This document shows, piece after piece, positions 7,478 through 15,696 of a DNA stretch of 38,475 nt. This DNA comes from Christensenellaceae bacterium OttesenSCG-928-K19 (GTDB lineage: Bacteria > Bacillota > Clostridia > Christensenellales > Christensenellaceae), in assembly GCA_030266015.1 (NCBI GenBank), contig JAJDHD010000022.1:1-38475 (forward strand), read 5' to 3'. Each line of letters starts with the position of its first letter. Positions within the stretch are counted from its first letter, which is position 1. Made by a program: the position numbers and the translations under genes. The notes below the pieces were generated by a model. The model ran no database searches. It was not told the origin of the DNA and saw only the letters and a list, made by a program, of their open reading frames with translations.

Positions 7478-8269
7478 TTAATACTCTCTTTGCAGAGTCC
7501 GTTTTGGTTTTTTTGTGGAACGCACGTTCACAACGATTAAAAGAACGATGACAACAACGAACATTATGGCGGAAAGCGCGTTGATCATGGGATTAATACC
7601 CACACGTGCCATGCTGTAAATATAAATAGACAGGTTTTGCGTTGTGCCCTGTGTTGTAAAAAAGCTGATCATAAAGTCGTCAAACGACATGGTGAACGCT
7701 AATATAAAGCCGGTGACAATACCCGGCATGATTTGTGGGAAGACAACCTTCCGCACAGCTTCTGACGGTTTTGCACCCATGTCCAGCGCGGCTTCATAGG
7801 TGCTCCTGTCCATTTGCCGCATCTTGGGCAAGACAGAAAAGATGACATACGGTATATTGAATGTGATGTGTGCAAGCAGCATTGTCCAATACCCGCGCGG
7901 TATATTGAGGAAAATAAACAGCAACAACAGCGAAATACCCATTACAATATCCGCGTTTACCATGGGAACATAGGTCAGGTTAAGCACAACTCCTTTTGTT
8001 TTCTTTCTCAGGCTGTCCATGCCGATGACGGCAAAGGTGCCAATGACGGTGGCAATAAGCGCGGAAAGCAGCGCCACAGAGATGGTGACCCACAGCGCTT
8101 CAGCAATAATGGGGTCGTGGAAAAGCTGCTCATACCAATGGGTGGAAAAGCCGGTCCACGTAGCCATACTTTTGGATTCATTGAATGAAAAAAGGATGAG
8201 TGCGCCGATGGGCAGGTACATAAAGATCAATATAATAGCCAGGTAAAACTGCTTGAAAAATCGTGCCAT
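7478..8269 (-). CDS. potC: Spermidine/putrescine ABC transporter permease PotC
   Basis: A 263-residue inner permease with six predicted membrane helices, starting MARFFKQFYLAIILIFMYLP. The binding-protein-dependent permease (EAA) loop reads EAALDMGAKPSEAVRKVVFPQIMPGI (about residues 155-180) and contacts PotA. The FSFDDFMISFF-type segment near residue 200 is typical of PotC. Together with PotB it forms the channel for polyamine import. It starts 19 bp after the potB stop with only a weak Shine-Dalgarno, suggesting coupling to potB. Confidence 0.93.
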   Translation of the reverse strand: MARFFKQFYLAIILIFMYLPIGALILFSFNESKSMATWTGFSTHWYEQLFHDPIIAEALWVTISVALLSALIATVIGTFAVIGMDSLRKKTKGVVLNLTYVPMVNADIVMGISLLLLFIFLNIPRGYWTMLLAHITFNIPYVIFSVLPKMRQMDRSTYEAALDMGAKPSEAVRKVVFPQIMPGIVTGFILAFTMSFDDFMISFFTTQGTTQNLSIYIYSMARVGINPMINALSAIMFVVVIVLLIVVNVRSTKKPKRTLQREY

Positions 8270-8288
8270 ATCCTGCGTACGGCTGCCG

Positions 8289-9158
8289 CTACATCAGCGC
8301 GGCGCCTTCCCCTTCCTTGTCGTATTTTCGCATCACCCACATAAAAATGATGGTGAGGAGCAGCATGATGACGGCAAGCGCGGAGCCAAAGTTCCATTCA
8401 CTCATCAGCAAAAACTGCATCTCAATCACATCGCCATACATCATAAAATGGCTGCCACCCAAGAGCCGCGTGATAACGAAGGTGGTCATGGCAGGCATAA
8501 AGACCATGGTGATGCCGGAGATAATACCGCTTTTTGTAAGAGGCACTGTCACCTTCCAGAATGTTTGCCACCTGTTAGCACCCAAATCCTGCGCCGCGAT
8601 GGCATAAGAGGTGTCCATCTTTTGGAACACGGAGTAGATGGGCAGTATCATAAATGGCAGGAAATTATAGACCAGGCCAAACAGCACTGCACCGCCGGTA
8701 TATAAAAATTGTACTGGCTCCAGCCCAATGGCCATCAAAAGCTGGTTGATGATGCCGCTGTTATCCAAAAGCGCGCGCCATGCATATGTACGCAGCAAAA
8801 AGTTCATCCACATGGGCAAGATGAACAAAATGGATATGATGGCCGCCCTGTTTGCCTTCATTTTGGAGAGCAGGTAGGCGACGGGATAGCCAAGGGCGAG
8901 GCAAATGGCTGTGGCGGCTAGCGCATACAGCGCGCTTCTACCAAATACCGTCATATAGGTAGGGGAAAACGCGTTCACAATGTTTTCCATGGTGAGCACG
9001 GTAACACCACCCGATCCTGTACGGGTAAACGCATATAGTACAATCAAAATCAGCGGTGCAATGATAAAGATAGCAAGCCATGCATAATAGGGCAAAGCAA
9101 ACGCCCGGCTTCCGACGAATGGATTGTTCATTTTGTTTTTGTGCAATGCTTGTTTCAC
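8289..9158 (-). CDS. potB: Spermidine/putrescine ABC transporter permease PotB
   Basis: A 289-residue permease with about six membrane helices and the EAA-like loop AIAAQDLGANRWQTFWKVTVP (about residues 195-215). The N-terminal FALPYYAWLAIFIIAPL and the SKMKANRAAIISILFILPMWMNFLLRTYAW stretch are typical of PotB/HisM-type subunits. The GTG at 9158 is chosen because GGAGG (9172-9168) lies 9 bp upstream, inside the end of potA; the coding region starts one base after the potA stop codon. A downstream ATG at 9131 is a weaker alternative. Pairs with PotC. Confidence 0.92.
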   Translation of the reverse strand: MKQALHKNKMNNPFVGSRAFALPYYAWLAIFIIAPLILIVLYAFTRTGSGGVTVLTMENIVNAFSPTYMTVFGRSALYALAATAICLALGYPVAYLLSKMKANRAAIISILFILPMWMNFLLRTYAWRALLDNSGIINQLLMAIGLEPVQFLYTGGAVLFGLVYNFLPFMILPIYSVFQKMDTSYAIAAQDLGANRWQTFWKVTVPLTKSGIISGITMVFMPAMTTFVITRLLGGSHFMMYGDVIEMQFLLMSEWNFGSALAVIMLLLTIIFMWVMRKYDKEGEGAALM

Positions 9159-9159
9159 G

Positions 9160-10239
9160 CTACACAGCCTCCATGTCGTCAATGCGGACGTTGTCATAAG
9201 AGCTTGCTTCCATTACATGGATATCGTTTGGCTCCAGTATAAAGCCCACCTCTTCGCCAATCTGGAATTGATCAGTGGAATGAACAAGCCATTCAAAGCC
9301 GTTTTTGCCATCTAGGCGAATCTCATAGTGCACCCCCATAAATAACGTGGAGGTGACAGTGCCTGTTATCATGCCATCCTTGATGCCGCGGGTGATTTCA
9401 ATATCCTCTGGCCGCACAACGACGCGCACTGGTTCGTTTTCATTAAAGCCTCGATCCAGGCATTTAAAATCATTTCCGGCAAAATGCACCAGATAATCGG
9501 CTTTCATAATACCGTCAATGATATTGGATTCGCCAATAAAGTCGGCGACAAATGAATTTCTGGGTTCGTTGTAAATTTGCTCTGGCGTGCCCACCTGTTG
9601 AATTACCCCTTCGTCCATCACAGCGATTGCGTCGCTCATGGTGAGCGCTTCTTCCTGGTCGTGCGTCACATATACGAAGGTGATGCCCAGTGATTTTTGC
9701 ATTCGCTTTAGCTCCAGCTGCATTCCCTGCCGGAACTTGAGGTCAAGTGCCCCCAGCGGCTCGTCAAGCAGCAATACCTCCGGCTCATTCACCAACGCGC
9801 GTGCAATGGCAATGCGTTGCTGCTGCCCACCGGAAAGGCGGGATACATCCCTGTCTCCATAATTCTTCAGCCCTACCAGCTTCAGCATATCCTCCACACG
9901 CTTTTTTATGACGGATTTCTCTGTTTTTTTCAGCTTTAGCCCAAATGCAATGTTTTCAAATACATTTAGGTGCGGAAAAAGGGCATAACGCTGGAACACG
10001 GTGTTTACCCTGCGCTTATAGGGAGGAACGCCCTTAATATTTTCGCCAAAGAGCAGTACATTGCCGCCAGTGGGCTCTTCAAAGCCGCCAATAATGCGCA
10101 GCATGGTGGTTTTTCCGCAGCCGGAAGGCCCCAGCAGCGTCATGAATTCATTTTGCTTGATGTATAGGTTGATGTTGGAGAGCACGTCCACACCGTCGAA
10201 TTCCTTGTATACGTTTTTGAAATCAATCACATGTTCCAT
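9160..10239 (-). CDS. potA: Spermidine/putrescine ABC transporter ATP-binding protein
   Basis: A 359-residue importer ATPase: Walker [10 protein letters not shown] (residues 37-45), Q-loop region [15 protein letters not shown], signature LSGGQQQR (about 135), Walker [12 protein letters not shown] (about 155) and H-loop [16 protein letters not shown]-terminal TOBE-type regulatory domain of about 110 residues follows ([17 protein letters not shown]). The start at 10239 is set by GAGGG 7 bp upstream, which overlaps the stop codon of the regulator gene; longer readings would run into that gene in another frame. It energises PotBC. Confidence 0.95.
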   Translation of the reverse strand: MEHVIDFKNVYKEFDGVDVLSNINLYIKQNEFMTLLGPSGCGKTTMLRIIGGFEEPTGGNVLLFGENIKGVPPYKRRVNTVFQRYALFPHLNVFENIAFGLKLKKTEKSVIKKRVEDMLKLVGLKNYGDRDVSRLSGGQQQRIAIARALVNEPEVLLLDEPLGALDLKFRQGMQLELKRMQKSLGITFVYVTHDQEEALTMSDAIAVMDEGVIQQVGTPEQIYNEPRNSFVADFIGESNIIDGIMKADYLVHFAGNDFKCLDRGFNENEPVRVVVRPEDIEITRGIKDGMITGTVTSTLFMGVHYEIRLDGKNGFEWLVHSTDQFQIGEEVGFILEPNDIHVMEASSYDNVRIDDMEAV

Positions 10240-10249
10240 TGTCTGTCCC

Positions 10250-10783
10250 TCAAAAATTGGGTGGGCTGGAAACCCACACCAGTTCCGCTTTTTTCTTGCC
10301 GGTATTTTCCACATAATGTGGCAGGTCGGTCTTATAATAAAAGCTGGAGCCTTTGCGGAGGCGGTGCTTTTTTCCGCCCAGCACCAGTGTAATGCTGCCG
10401 GACAGCACAAAGCCGAATTCTTCGCCGGGGTGCGGGCGGTCTTCCTCCGTTTTCGCGCCTGCATCCAACGTAAGCAAGATGGGCTCCATCTCATTCTTTT
10501 GTGCGTTTGGCACCAACCAGATAATTTTCTGGTCATCCATTTCCTTCTCAAACATGTCTGCGGTGTTAAATGTTACTTTCTCCGGCTCGTCGTCGCTGAA
10601 AAACTCCTTAAGGTCTGTGCCGAGGCATTCCAGTATGTCGGTGAGCGTGGCAATGGAGGGGGAGGTTAAATCGCGTTCAAGCTGGGAAATAAAGCCTTTT
10701 GAAAGCTCGGCGCGGTCGGCAAGCTCGCTTTGTGTGAGCGAAAGCTGCTGCCTCAATACTTTTATTTTTTGCCCAATACTCAT
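10250..10783 (-). CDS. XRE-family regulator with cupin domain, polyamine operon (PotR/PuuR-like)
   Basis: A 177-residue protein. Residues about 1-65 form a lambda-repressor-type helix-turn-helix ([36 protein letters not shown]); residues about 105-175 form a cupin barrel with [13 protein letters not shown] and [12 protein letters not shown]. This architecture is that of PuuR-type regulators, whose cupin senses small metabolites, and it is the standard first gene of clostridial potABCD operons. It very likely controls its own operon in response to polyamines. Its stop codon overlaps the potA ribosome binding site. The promoter upstream carries a palindrome suited to such a repressor. Confidence 0.92.
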   Translation of the reverse strand: MSIGQKIKVLRQQLSLTQSELADRAELSKGFISQLERDLTSPSIATLTDILECLGTDLKEFFSDDEPEKVTFNTADMFEKEMDDQKIIWLVPNAQKNEMEPILLTLDAGAKTEEDRPHPGEEFGFVLSGSITLVLGGKKHRLRKGSSFYYKTDLPHYVENTGKKKAELVWVSSPPNF

Positions 10784-10861
10784 AATCCACCATCCATAAT
10801 ATCAGCGATAAAACCGAAGCACGCAAGCATAAGGAAAGATGCTTGCCGCAATGCATGTCCG

Positions 10862-10890
10862 TAAACTTTTTGTTTAGAATAGCTAAACAA
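10862..10890 (-). promoter_or_regulatory. Palindromic operator in front of the pot operon
   Basis: TTGTTTAG (10870-10877) and CTAAACAA (10883-10890) form a perfect 8-bp inverted repeat with a 5-bp spacer. A further TAAAC half-site (10862-10866) pairs with the same central GTTTA, giving three alternating half-sites. The position just downstream of the promoter fits repression by the XRE-cupin protein. Confidence 0.65.
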
Positions 10891-10904
10891 TTTGGACGAA
10901 TTTT

Positions 10905-10933
10905 ATTAAAGCATATTCATTGAGTCGTGTCAA
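10905..10933 (-). promoter_or_regulatory. Sigma-A promoter of the pot operon
   Basis: Perfect TTGACA (10933-10928), 17 bp, TTTAAT (10910-10905) on the minus strand. The expected transcription start near 10898 places the operator at about +8 to +36. Confidence 0.68.
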
Positions 10934-11012
10934 TAGTTTTTTGATCGTATAACAACTAGATATGAAAAAAATACTTAGTGTAAGTAAATCAGAGTGGTAG
11001 TGCTCTCGGGGG

Positions 11013-11255
11013 CTATGCCTGGTCTTCTGCTGCGCAGGACAGGAATAATTGCTCCAGCTTTTCCAGTCGGGCTTTTACCTCCCAGATCCGTTCTTGTATT
11101 TCGTGGGCGGGGATAGCCTTGCCCTTTTTGGTATTCATGTCATTATGCATACGCAAATGAAGCATTCCAAGCATACGCCAGCATTGGCGTACTTCATGCT
11201 TAATCTCTTCAAACTCTGCAACTGGCAGCCGTGCTGGTTTTGTGCTTGCTTTCAT
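11013..11255 (-). CDS. Small helical protein of unknown function
   Basis: An 80-residue protein rich in charged residues. It has a probable coiled-coil C-terminal half (EIQERIWEVKARLEKLEQLFL, about residues 53-73) and a Met/His-rich central part (MLGMLHLRMHNDM). I do not recognise a family. The first codon overlaps the upstream stop as ATGA, so translation is coupled to the Ala/Lys-rich protein gene. No terminator is evident after it. A partner or regulator of the upstream product is possible; nothing in the sequence names a function. Confidence 0.6.
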   Translation of the reverse strand: MKASTKPARLPVAEFEEIKHEVRQCWRMLGMLHLRMHNDMNTKKGKAIPAHEIQERIWEVKARLEKLEQLFLSCAAEDQA

Positions 11256-11545
11256 TTCGACAAATCACGTTTTGCGGCTTCATATGCGTCTTTGGCAGCC
11301 TGTGCCGCGTCCTTGGCCTTTTGCTGAGCGATATCCGCCGCTTTTAACGCAGCCTCCTTGGCTTTGTCGGTGCCTTCTTTGGCAAAGGCCTTCATTTTTT
11401 CCGCCGCTTCGGTTGTGGCGTCTTTGGCAGCGCTGGACGCATTATGCGCATTTACAGATGCCTTGATATACAATTCCTTGCCTTTTTCGCTTACGGCCTC
11501 AAAAAAACCATCAGCTTTTTTTCCGAACTCTTCAAATGTACCCAT
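11252..11545 (-). CDS. Ala/Lys-rich amphipathic helical protein (LEA-like)
   Basis: A 97-residue protein that from about residue 30 on consists of repeated A-A-K-D-A / A-K-E/D-A units with roughly 11-residue periodicity. This is the pattern of group 3 LEA, apolipoprotein-like or YtxH-like helical proteins. The N-terminus MGTFEEFGKKADGFFEAVSEKG resembles small clostridial cytoplasmic proteins of this kind. The start is set by GGAGG 10 bp upstream (ATG at 11545). Its own promoter lies directly after the rplJL terminator. A role in stress protection or membrane contact is only an inference from composition. Confidence 0.68.
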   Translation of the reverse strand: MGTFEEFGKKADGFFEAVSEKGKELYIKASVNAHNASSAAKDATTEAAEKMKAFAKEGTDKAKEAALKAADIAQQKAKDAAQAAKDAYEAAKRDLSK

Positions 11546-11576
11546 TGTTGGATGCCCTCCGTTTTTTACTCTTATT

Positions 11577-11605
11577 ATTCTAATACACAGTAAGGGAAGA
11601 TGCAA
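11577..11605 (-). promoter_or_regulatory. Sigma-A promoter for the two small helical-protein genes
   Basis: TTGCAT (11605-11600), 17 bp, TAGAAT (11582-11577) on the minus strand. The -35 box begins right after the T-tract of the upstream terminator. Confidence 0.6.
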
Positions 11606-11608
11606 AAC

Positions 11609-11641
11609 AAAAAAGCAGCCCCGTGATAGAGGACTGCTTTT
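11609..11641 (-). terminator. Rho-independent terminator of rplJL
   Basis: On the minus strand AAAAGCAGTCC pairs with GGGGCTGCTTTT (one G-U pair) around an 8-nt loop and is followed by TTTTTT. It starts 22 bp after the rplL stop. Confidence 0.82.
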
Positions 11642-11662
11642 CTTAAATGGTTGTAAAACGTT

Positions 11663-12040
11663 TTATTTTACTTCCACTTCCGCGCCGGCTTCCTGAAGCT
11701 GAGCAGCCATCTTGTCTGCATCTTCCTTGGAAATGCCTTCTTTAACGTTGTTCGGTGCGCCATCAACAAGCTCTTTTGCTTCCTTCAGGCCAAGGCCGGT
11801 CAGTTCGCGAACGACTTTGATTACCTTGATTTTCTCTGCGCCAGCAGCTTTCAATACAACATCAAACTCTGTTTTCTCTTCTGCAGCAGCATCACCGCCG
11901 CCACCAGCAGCAGGAGCAGCGGCAACCGCAACAGGAGCGGCAGCGCTAACGCCAAATTTTTCTTCCAGTTCTTTCACGAGCTCAGCAAGCTCCAAAACGC
12001 TCATTTTTTCAATTGCTTCAATCAGTTGTGCTTTATCCAT
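11663..12040 (-). CDS. rplL: 50S ribosomal protein L7/L12
   Basis: A 125-residue stalk protein. An N-terminal dimerisation helix pair ([17 protein letters not shown]) is followed by an Ala/Gly-rich flexible hinge (about residues 35-55) and the conserved C-terminal domain ([39 protein letters not shown]). Multiple L7/L12 dimers bound to L10 recruit translation factors. GGAGG lies about 10 bp before the start. It is encoded 88 bp after rplJ, the usual pairing, and ends at a strong terminator. Confidence 0.98.
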   Translation of the reverse strand: MDKAQLIEAIEKMSVLELAELVKELEEKFGVSAAAPVAVAAAPAAGGGGDAAAEEKTEFDVVLKAAGAEKIKVIKVVRELTGLGLKEAKELVDGAPNNVKEGISKEDADKMAAQLQEAGAEVEVK

Positions 12041-12128
12041 GATAGTGTTACCTCCAAATAATCTTTGTTAAATTCTTTTTTTTGTGCAGGCACATTTGCC
12101 GACCTGCGGGGCAGTGTTGCTTTTTAGG

Positions 12129-12665
12129 TTAAGAACCCTGTGCTTCTTTTTGCTCGCGTATTGCGTTAAGCGCACGAACAAACGAGCCGGGAACAGCGGC
12201 AAGAACGCCCACAAAGTTTGTGATAGGCGCGTTCATGCTGCCCATCATCTTTGCGATCAACTCTTCCTTGGACGGCAGCTTTGCCAGGTTGTCGATGCCT
12301 GCTGCGTCAATTACTTTGCCATCTAGCACGCCGCCTTTAATCTCTGTCTTTTTCGTGTCCTTTACGAACTTAGCCAGGATTTTTGCGGGAGCGACAGGAT
12401 CATTATACCCAAACGCCACGGCTGTGGGGCCTTTGAAATAATCCTCAGCGCCCTCAATGCCAAGCTCGTTTGCGGCACGCAGCAGCACGTTGTTTTTGAT
12501 AACCTTATATTCCACCTCCGCAGCGCGGAACTGGTTCCTAAGATTAGTAACCTCGTCTACAGTGAGCCCCCGGTAATCGAGGAGGATGATGCTTTGTGCA
12601 CGTTTCATTTTATCGGCAACTTCGCTCACTACTTGCTGTTTTTGCTGTAACTTCGCTTCCTTCAA
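12129..12665 (-). CDS. rplJ: 50S ribosomal protein L10
   Basis: A 178-residue protein with the L10 opening (KQQVVSEVADKMKRAQSIILLDYRGLTVDEVTNLRNQFR) and a C-terminal helix that anchors L7/L12 dimers. The start is TTG at 12665, supported by GAGGTG 8 bp upstream. L10 of Bacillota represses its own operon by binding the leader; the leader here carries a recognisable L10-leader core and an attenuator. A short non-coding stretch (12041-12128) separates it from rplL. Confidence 0.97.
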   Translation of the reverse strand: MKEAKLQQKQQVVSEVADKMKRAQSIILLDYRGLTVDEVTNLRNQFRAAEVEYKVIKNNVLLRAANELGIEGAEDYFKGPTAVAFGYNDPVAPAKILAKFVKDTKKTEIKGGVLDGKVIDAAGIDNLAKLPSKEELIAKMMGSMNAPITNFVGVLAAVPGSFVRALNAIREQKEAQGS

Positions 12666-12828
12666 GTGTGTTTCACCTCACTTTTGCGTCGGTATTAAAA
12701 AATGCCTTGTAAAGCCGGCAAGACAATTACAAAGCATATCGCTGTTTGCAGTTCTGTCCGCCTCGGCAGGATATTTAAGCTTGCGCCCCTGAGTCTGTGG
12801 CTTTGACGTTTTCACTTTTTCACGCAAA
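12666..12828 (-). ncRNA. L10 ribosomal protein leader (5' regulatory RNA)
   Basis: The roughly 160-nt leader between the promoter and rplJ contains CCTGCCGAGGC (minus strand, around 12761-12771), a conserved segment of the Bacillota L10_leader family. Excess L10 or L10/L12 complex is expected to bind here and shift folding to the downstream terminator. Assignment rests on this motif, its position and the attenuator hairpin; a covariance-model search was not possible. Confidence 0.75.
12696..12736 (-). terminator. Attenuator terminator in the rplJ leader
   Basis: On the minus strand TGCTTTGTAA pairs with TTACAAGGCA (one G-U pair) and is followed by a T6 tract, 30 bp before the rplJ start codon. 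It fits a transcription attenuator of the L10 leader. Confidence 0.7.
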
Positions 12829-12832
12829 ATTT

Positions 12833-12861
12833 ATAATAGCATGGTTTAGGGTGGATGTCAA
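12833..12861 (-). promoter_or_regulatory. Sigma-A promoter of rplJL
   Basis: Perfect TTGACA (12861-12856), 17 bp, TATTAT (12838-12833) on the minus strand, directly upstream of the leader. Confidence 0.8.
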
Positions 12862-13142
12862 TTGAAAAATTGCTGCACTGCGGGGCGTGGATCTGCTTCC
12901 GCAAAACCTGTACCTATATATATTATGTCTTTTTTCAATGCGAGGATGAAGTTCGGCAGGAGCATGCTTTTTTTCGATAATACCGATCGCCGAATTTTAC
13001 GAAAGGGATCAATAGAAAGCCAAAAGCTTATATCCACGCCGGGCGGTAAATCCAGCTCGTTTAGCTTCGTATAATTCTTCCGGCGGGTTTCCTGCCAGTG
13101 TTCATGTTGAAAGCCGCTGCGTTGCGAAGGGCGATTTTGAGT
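12858..13142 (-). pseudogene. Unassigned 94-codon open frame without a start (possible gene remnant)
   Basis: Between the rplJ promoter and the SDR gene (about 390 bp without a called gene) the minus strand is open for 94 codons from TAG 13145-13143 to TGA 12860-12858. The translation is not low-complexity: it includes HWQETRRKNYTKLNELDLPP, WLSIDPFRKIRRS and KKDIIYIGTGFAEADPRP. There is no initiation codon with a Shine-Dalgarno and I recognise no family. The stop codon sits inside the -35 box of rplJ. It may be the 3' end of a decayed gene or a chance open frame. Confidence 0.3.
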
Positions 13143-13257
13143 CTAGGACTTTACATTTTCGCCGCGCACCCATCGTTATTATTCGGTATCAAAATTCCCG
13201 AAACCGCCTATGGGACATTGCTCCATCCCGGATGAATTGCCCCGAGTGCAGGCTTTG

Positions 13258-14007
13258 CTATATTTTTGAGGAATAACCGCCGTCAACACTTAGTATGGCC
13301 CCGGTGGTGTATTGTGAATGCTCTCCAACAAAGTATTTCACAGCCTGCGAAATGTCCTCGGGTTCCCCCAATGCTTTTAATGCGGTGGAGTCCTTTAATT
13401 TTTTAGCCATAACAGGATCATCAAACAAAATCCTGTTGATTTTTGTGGGAATGGTGCTTGGCAAAACAGCATTACAGGTAATGCCAAATGGGCCGAGCTC
13501 CCGTGCAATTGCTTTTGTCATCATGTTCAGGCCGGCTTTTGCCACACAGTAATCAATGGGCATGTCGGCAAAATCCTGAGACAATGCGGATGAAATGTTG
13601 ATAATACGCCCCTGGATATTTTGCTCTTTCATTTGCGCGCCAACGAGTTTTGTGAGGAAAAAGGTTCCCCTTAAGATTACATCCATTGTTTTATCAAATT
13701 CCGCCACCTCGCGGTCAAACAACATTCCATCAAAGAAAACACCAGCGTTGTTTACCAACACATCCACACGCCCAAAGGCTGCCATTGCGGCGTCAAAAAT
13801 AGCCTGGACGCCTTCCATTTTACCCACGTCGGCCTTTACACAGGCAGCATCCACATTATTGCTTCTGATTTCGTCTGCAACCTTGTTTGCGGATGCTTCA
13901 TCGCTGTAATAGTTGACAAGGATGTCATATCCTTCTTTTGCCAGCATAAGTGCGATTGCTTTTCCCAGCCCGTTTGATGCGCCGGTTACGATTGCGGTTT
14001 TCTTCAT
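13258..14007 (-). CDS. SDR-family oxidoreductase (FabG-like)
   Basis: A 249-residue classical short-chain dehydrogenase: cofactor motif TGASNGLG (residues 8-15), NNAG (about 87), catalytic Ser in NISSALS (about 140) and YCVAK (Tyr/Lys about 154/158). Length and motifs match the 3-oxoacyl-ACP reductase/glucose-dehydrogenase-like group; the natural substrate is not evident. NADP(H) preference is possible but unproven. The start is set by GGAGG 9 bp upstream (ATG 14007). It lies alone between the rplJ promoter region and the HD nucleotidase on the same strand, with no obvious pathway partner. Confidence 0.87.
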   Translation of the reverse strand: MKKTAIVTGASNGLGKAIALMLAKEGYDILVNYYSDEASANKVADEIRSNNVDAACVKADVGKMEGVQAIFDAAMAAFGRVDVLVNNAGVFFDGMLFDREVAEFDKTMDVILRGTFFLTKLVGAQMKEQNIQGRIINISSALSQDFADMPIDYCVAKAGLNMMTKAIARELGPFGITCNAVLPSTIPTKINRILFDDPVMAKKLKDSTALKALGEPEDISQAVKYFVGEHSQYTTGAILSVDGGYSSKI

Positions 14008-14141
14008 TGAGAAATACCTCCGTCCTGATTTAATGAAATAAGCGCCTGCCTGCAAATAAGGCGGCCTGTTTTTCTGTAAAAAGGATGCAAGACCCTTTTA
14101 GCAGCAGAATTAAGCTATACATATGTGGAATGTAACGGCGG

Positions 14142-14723
14142 CTATTCGTTTAGCTCGTCCAGTGTCAGCGCATAGCTTTCCATAAAATGCCGCATAAAGT
14201 ATTCAATCTCCGGTAACTCCATGGCATCAATATTTTCCCGGATACGTAAGGCTGCTTTGTCAAACTCGGAGTTGCCGCTTTTCTTTTCTTCCACGCATTT
14301 GATATAAGCACATATTTTGTCGGCAGCTTTCACAATCTGTTTTGTTTCCGGGCTTATTTGGCCCAGCACATAGGGGGCGATGCGCGGCTTCATCTCTTCG
14401 GGTAGCATGTCTACCATGGTTTGCTCGGCTTGTCTTTCTATCTTCTTGTAAGCCTGTGTAATTTCTTCGTCAAAGTATTTGACAGGCGTGGGCAGGTCGC
14501 CGGTGATGGCTTCCCCTGTTTCGTGATAGATGGCAGCGAGTAGTACTTCCTTTTCGTCTGCGTGCCCGTCAAAAAGTTCATTTTTGATAACGCATAGGGC
14601 GTGTGCGATGGTGGCGACGTGAAAGGAATGCTCTGCCACATTTTCTTCCAGTGTGTTGCGCATCAGGCCCCATCTTTTAATATGTTTTAAGCGTGACAAA
14701 TAGGCGTAAAAACTTTTTTTCAT
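14142..14723 (-). CDS. yfbR: HD-domain 5'-deoxynucleotidase, YfbR-like
   Basis: A 193-residue HD hydrolase. The metal ligands are visible as ENVAEHSFHVA (His about 32-35), the HE pair in AAIYHETGEAITGDLPTPVKYF (about 65-80) and KAADKICAYIKC (Asp about 134). SRLKHIKRWGLMRNT and the GDLPTPVK segment are specific to YfbR, which dephosphorylates deoxyribonucleoside 5'-monophosphates and so balances dNTP pools. The start at 14723 has GGTGG 6 bp before it; the frame is open 58 codons further but without a ribosome binding site. Divergent from the two-component genes. Confidence 0.88.
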   Translation of the reverse strand: MKKSFYAYLSRLKHIKRWGLMRNTLEENVAEHSFHVATIAHALCVIKNELFDGHADEKEVLLAAIYHETGEAITGDLPTPVKYFDEEITQAYKKIERQAEQTMVDMLPEEMKPRIAPYVLGQISPETKQIVKAADKICAYIKCVEEKKSGNSEFDKAALRIRENIDAMELPEIEYFMRHFMESYALTLDELNE

Positions 14724-14936
14724 AGCTACCACCATATAGTTTAATTGACTGATTACAATTATCATATCATAAATCCAGACTGGCTGCCAGATATCGCAGT
14801 GGAAACAAGGACGTTCTGTTGGCAAATTGTTTTGATATGAAAAGACGAGAGGCTTCGCTTCATAAATTGTTAAGAAATTTGATGGTTGGTTTGTCATTTT
14901 TAATCAGTATAGTGGGAGAAAGCTCAACAGGTGGTA

Positions 14937-14945
14937 TGGTATAAT
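14937..14945 (+). promoter_or_regulatory. Extended -10 promoter of the two-component operon
   Basis: TGG-TATAAT (14937-14945), an extended -10 element without a clear -35, lies 58 bp before the response regulator start. The rest of 14724-15003 holds no visible gene. Confidence 0.5.
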
Positions 14946-15003
14946 GTTTCCGTAGCAAGCTAGGATAACGAATACTAAATCATTTGGACAAAGGGGATAG
15001 AAG

Positions 15004-15696
15004 ATGACAATACTGGTATGTGATGACGAAAGAGAGATCGTGGACGCGATAGAAATATATCTTTTGAATGAAGGATATGAGGTGCTGAAGGCATATGACG
15101 GGCTGCAGGCTCTTGACCTGCTGGAGCAAAACGAGGTGCATCTGGTTATCATGGATATCATGATGCCGCATATGGATGGAATCCGTGCCACAATGCGCCT
15201 TAGGGAAAGCGGTAACATTCCTGTGATCATGCTTTCTGCAAAGTCGGAAGACGGCGATAAAATACTGGGGCTGAACTCGGGCGCGGATGATTACCTGACA
15301 AAGCCGTTCAACCCATTGGAGCTGATTGCGCGGGTAAAATCACAGCTTAGGCGGTTTACGTCGCTGGGTAGCATGGAAACGGTGCAGGGTGTGATTTCTA
15401 CCGGCGGGTTGACGCTGGACGACAGGAAAAAAACAGTGACCGTGGATGGCGAACAAGTAAAGCTGACGCCCATGGAATACAAAATACTGCGGTACCTGAT
15501 GCAAAATATGGAGATGGTGCTGTCCACAACGCAGATCTATGAGCATGTGTGGGACGAGCGGGCAGTAGGGGCGGAAAACACCATTGCGGTGCATATCCGC
15601 CGCATTAGGGAAAAAATAGAGATCAACCCAAAGGACCCAAAATATTTAAAGGTGGTATGGGGCATTGGCTACAAAATCGAGAAAATCAAGGTTTAA
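15004..15696 (+). CDS. Response regulator, OmpR/VanR type
   Basis: A 230-residue regulator. The receiver domain has the acidic pair DDE (residues 7-9), the phospho-acceptor Asp in VIMDIMMP (about 52), Ser in MLSAKSED (about 79) and Lys in YLTKPF (about 101). The C-terminal winged helix shows LTPMEYKILRYLMQN and the recognition/wing end VHIRRIREKIEINPKDPKYLKVVWGIGYKIE. It should be phosphorylated by the kinase encoded next, whose gene overlaps by 32 bp. AAAGGGG stands before the ATG. The target genes are unknown; VanR-like relatives often act on envelope functions. Confidence 0.95.
   Translation: MTILVCDDEREIVDAIEIYLLNEGYEVLKAYDGLQALDLLEQNEVHLVIMDIMMPHMDGIRATMRLRESGNIPVIMLSAKSEDGDKILGLNSGADDYLTKPFNPLELIARVKSQLRRFTSLGSMETVQGVISTGGLTLDDRKKTVTVDGEQVKLTPMEYKILRYLMQNMEMVLSTTQIYEHVWDERAVGAENTIAVHIRRIREKIEINPKDPKYLKVVWGIGYKIEKIKV

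Noticed and set aside
10240-10551. Upstream extension of potA to 10551
   Set aside because: It runs through the XRE-cupin gene in another frame, with non-native composition; a good ribosome binding site and the family start lie at 10239.
14080-14101. Possible terminator after the HD nucleotidase gene
   Set aside because: The stem is only about six A/T-rich pairs, too weak to call.
14724-14897. N-terminal extension of the YfbR-like gene
   Set aside because: No ribosome binding site; homologous proteins start at the MKKSF position (14723).
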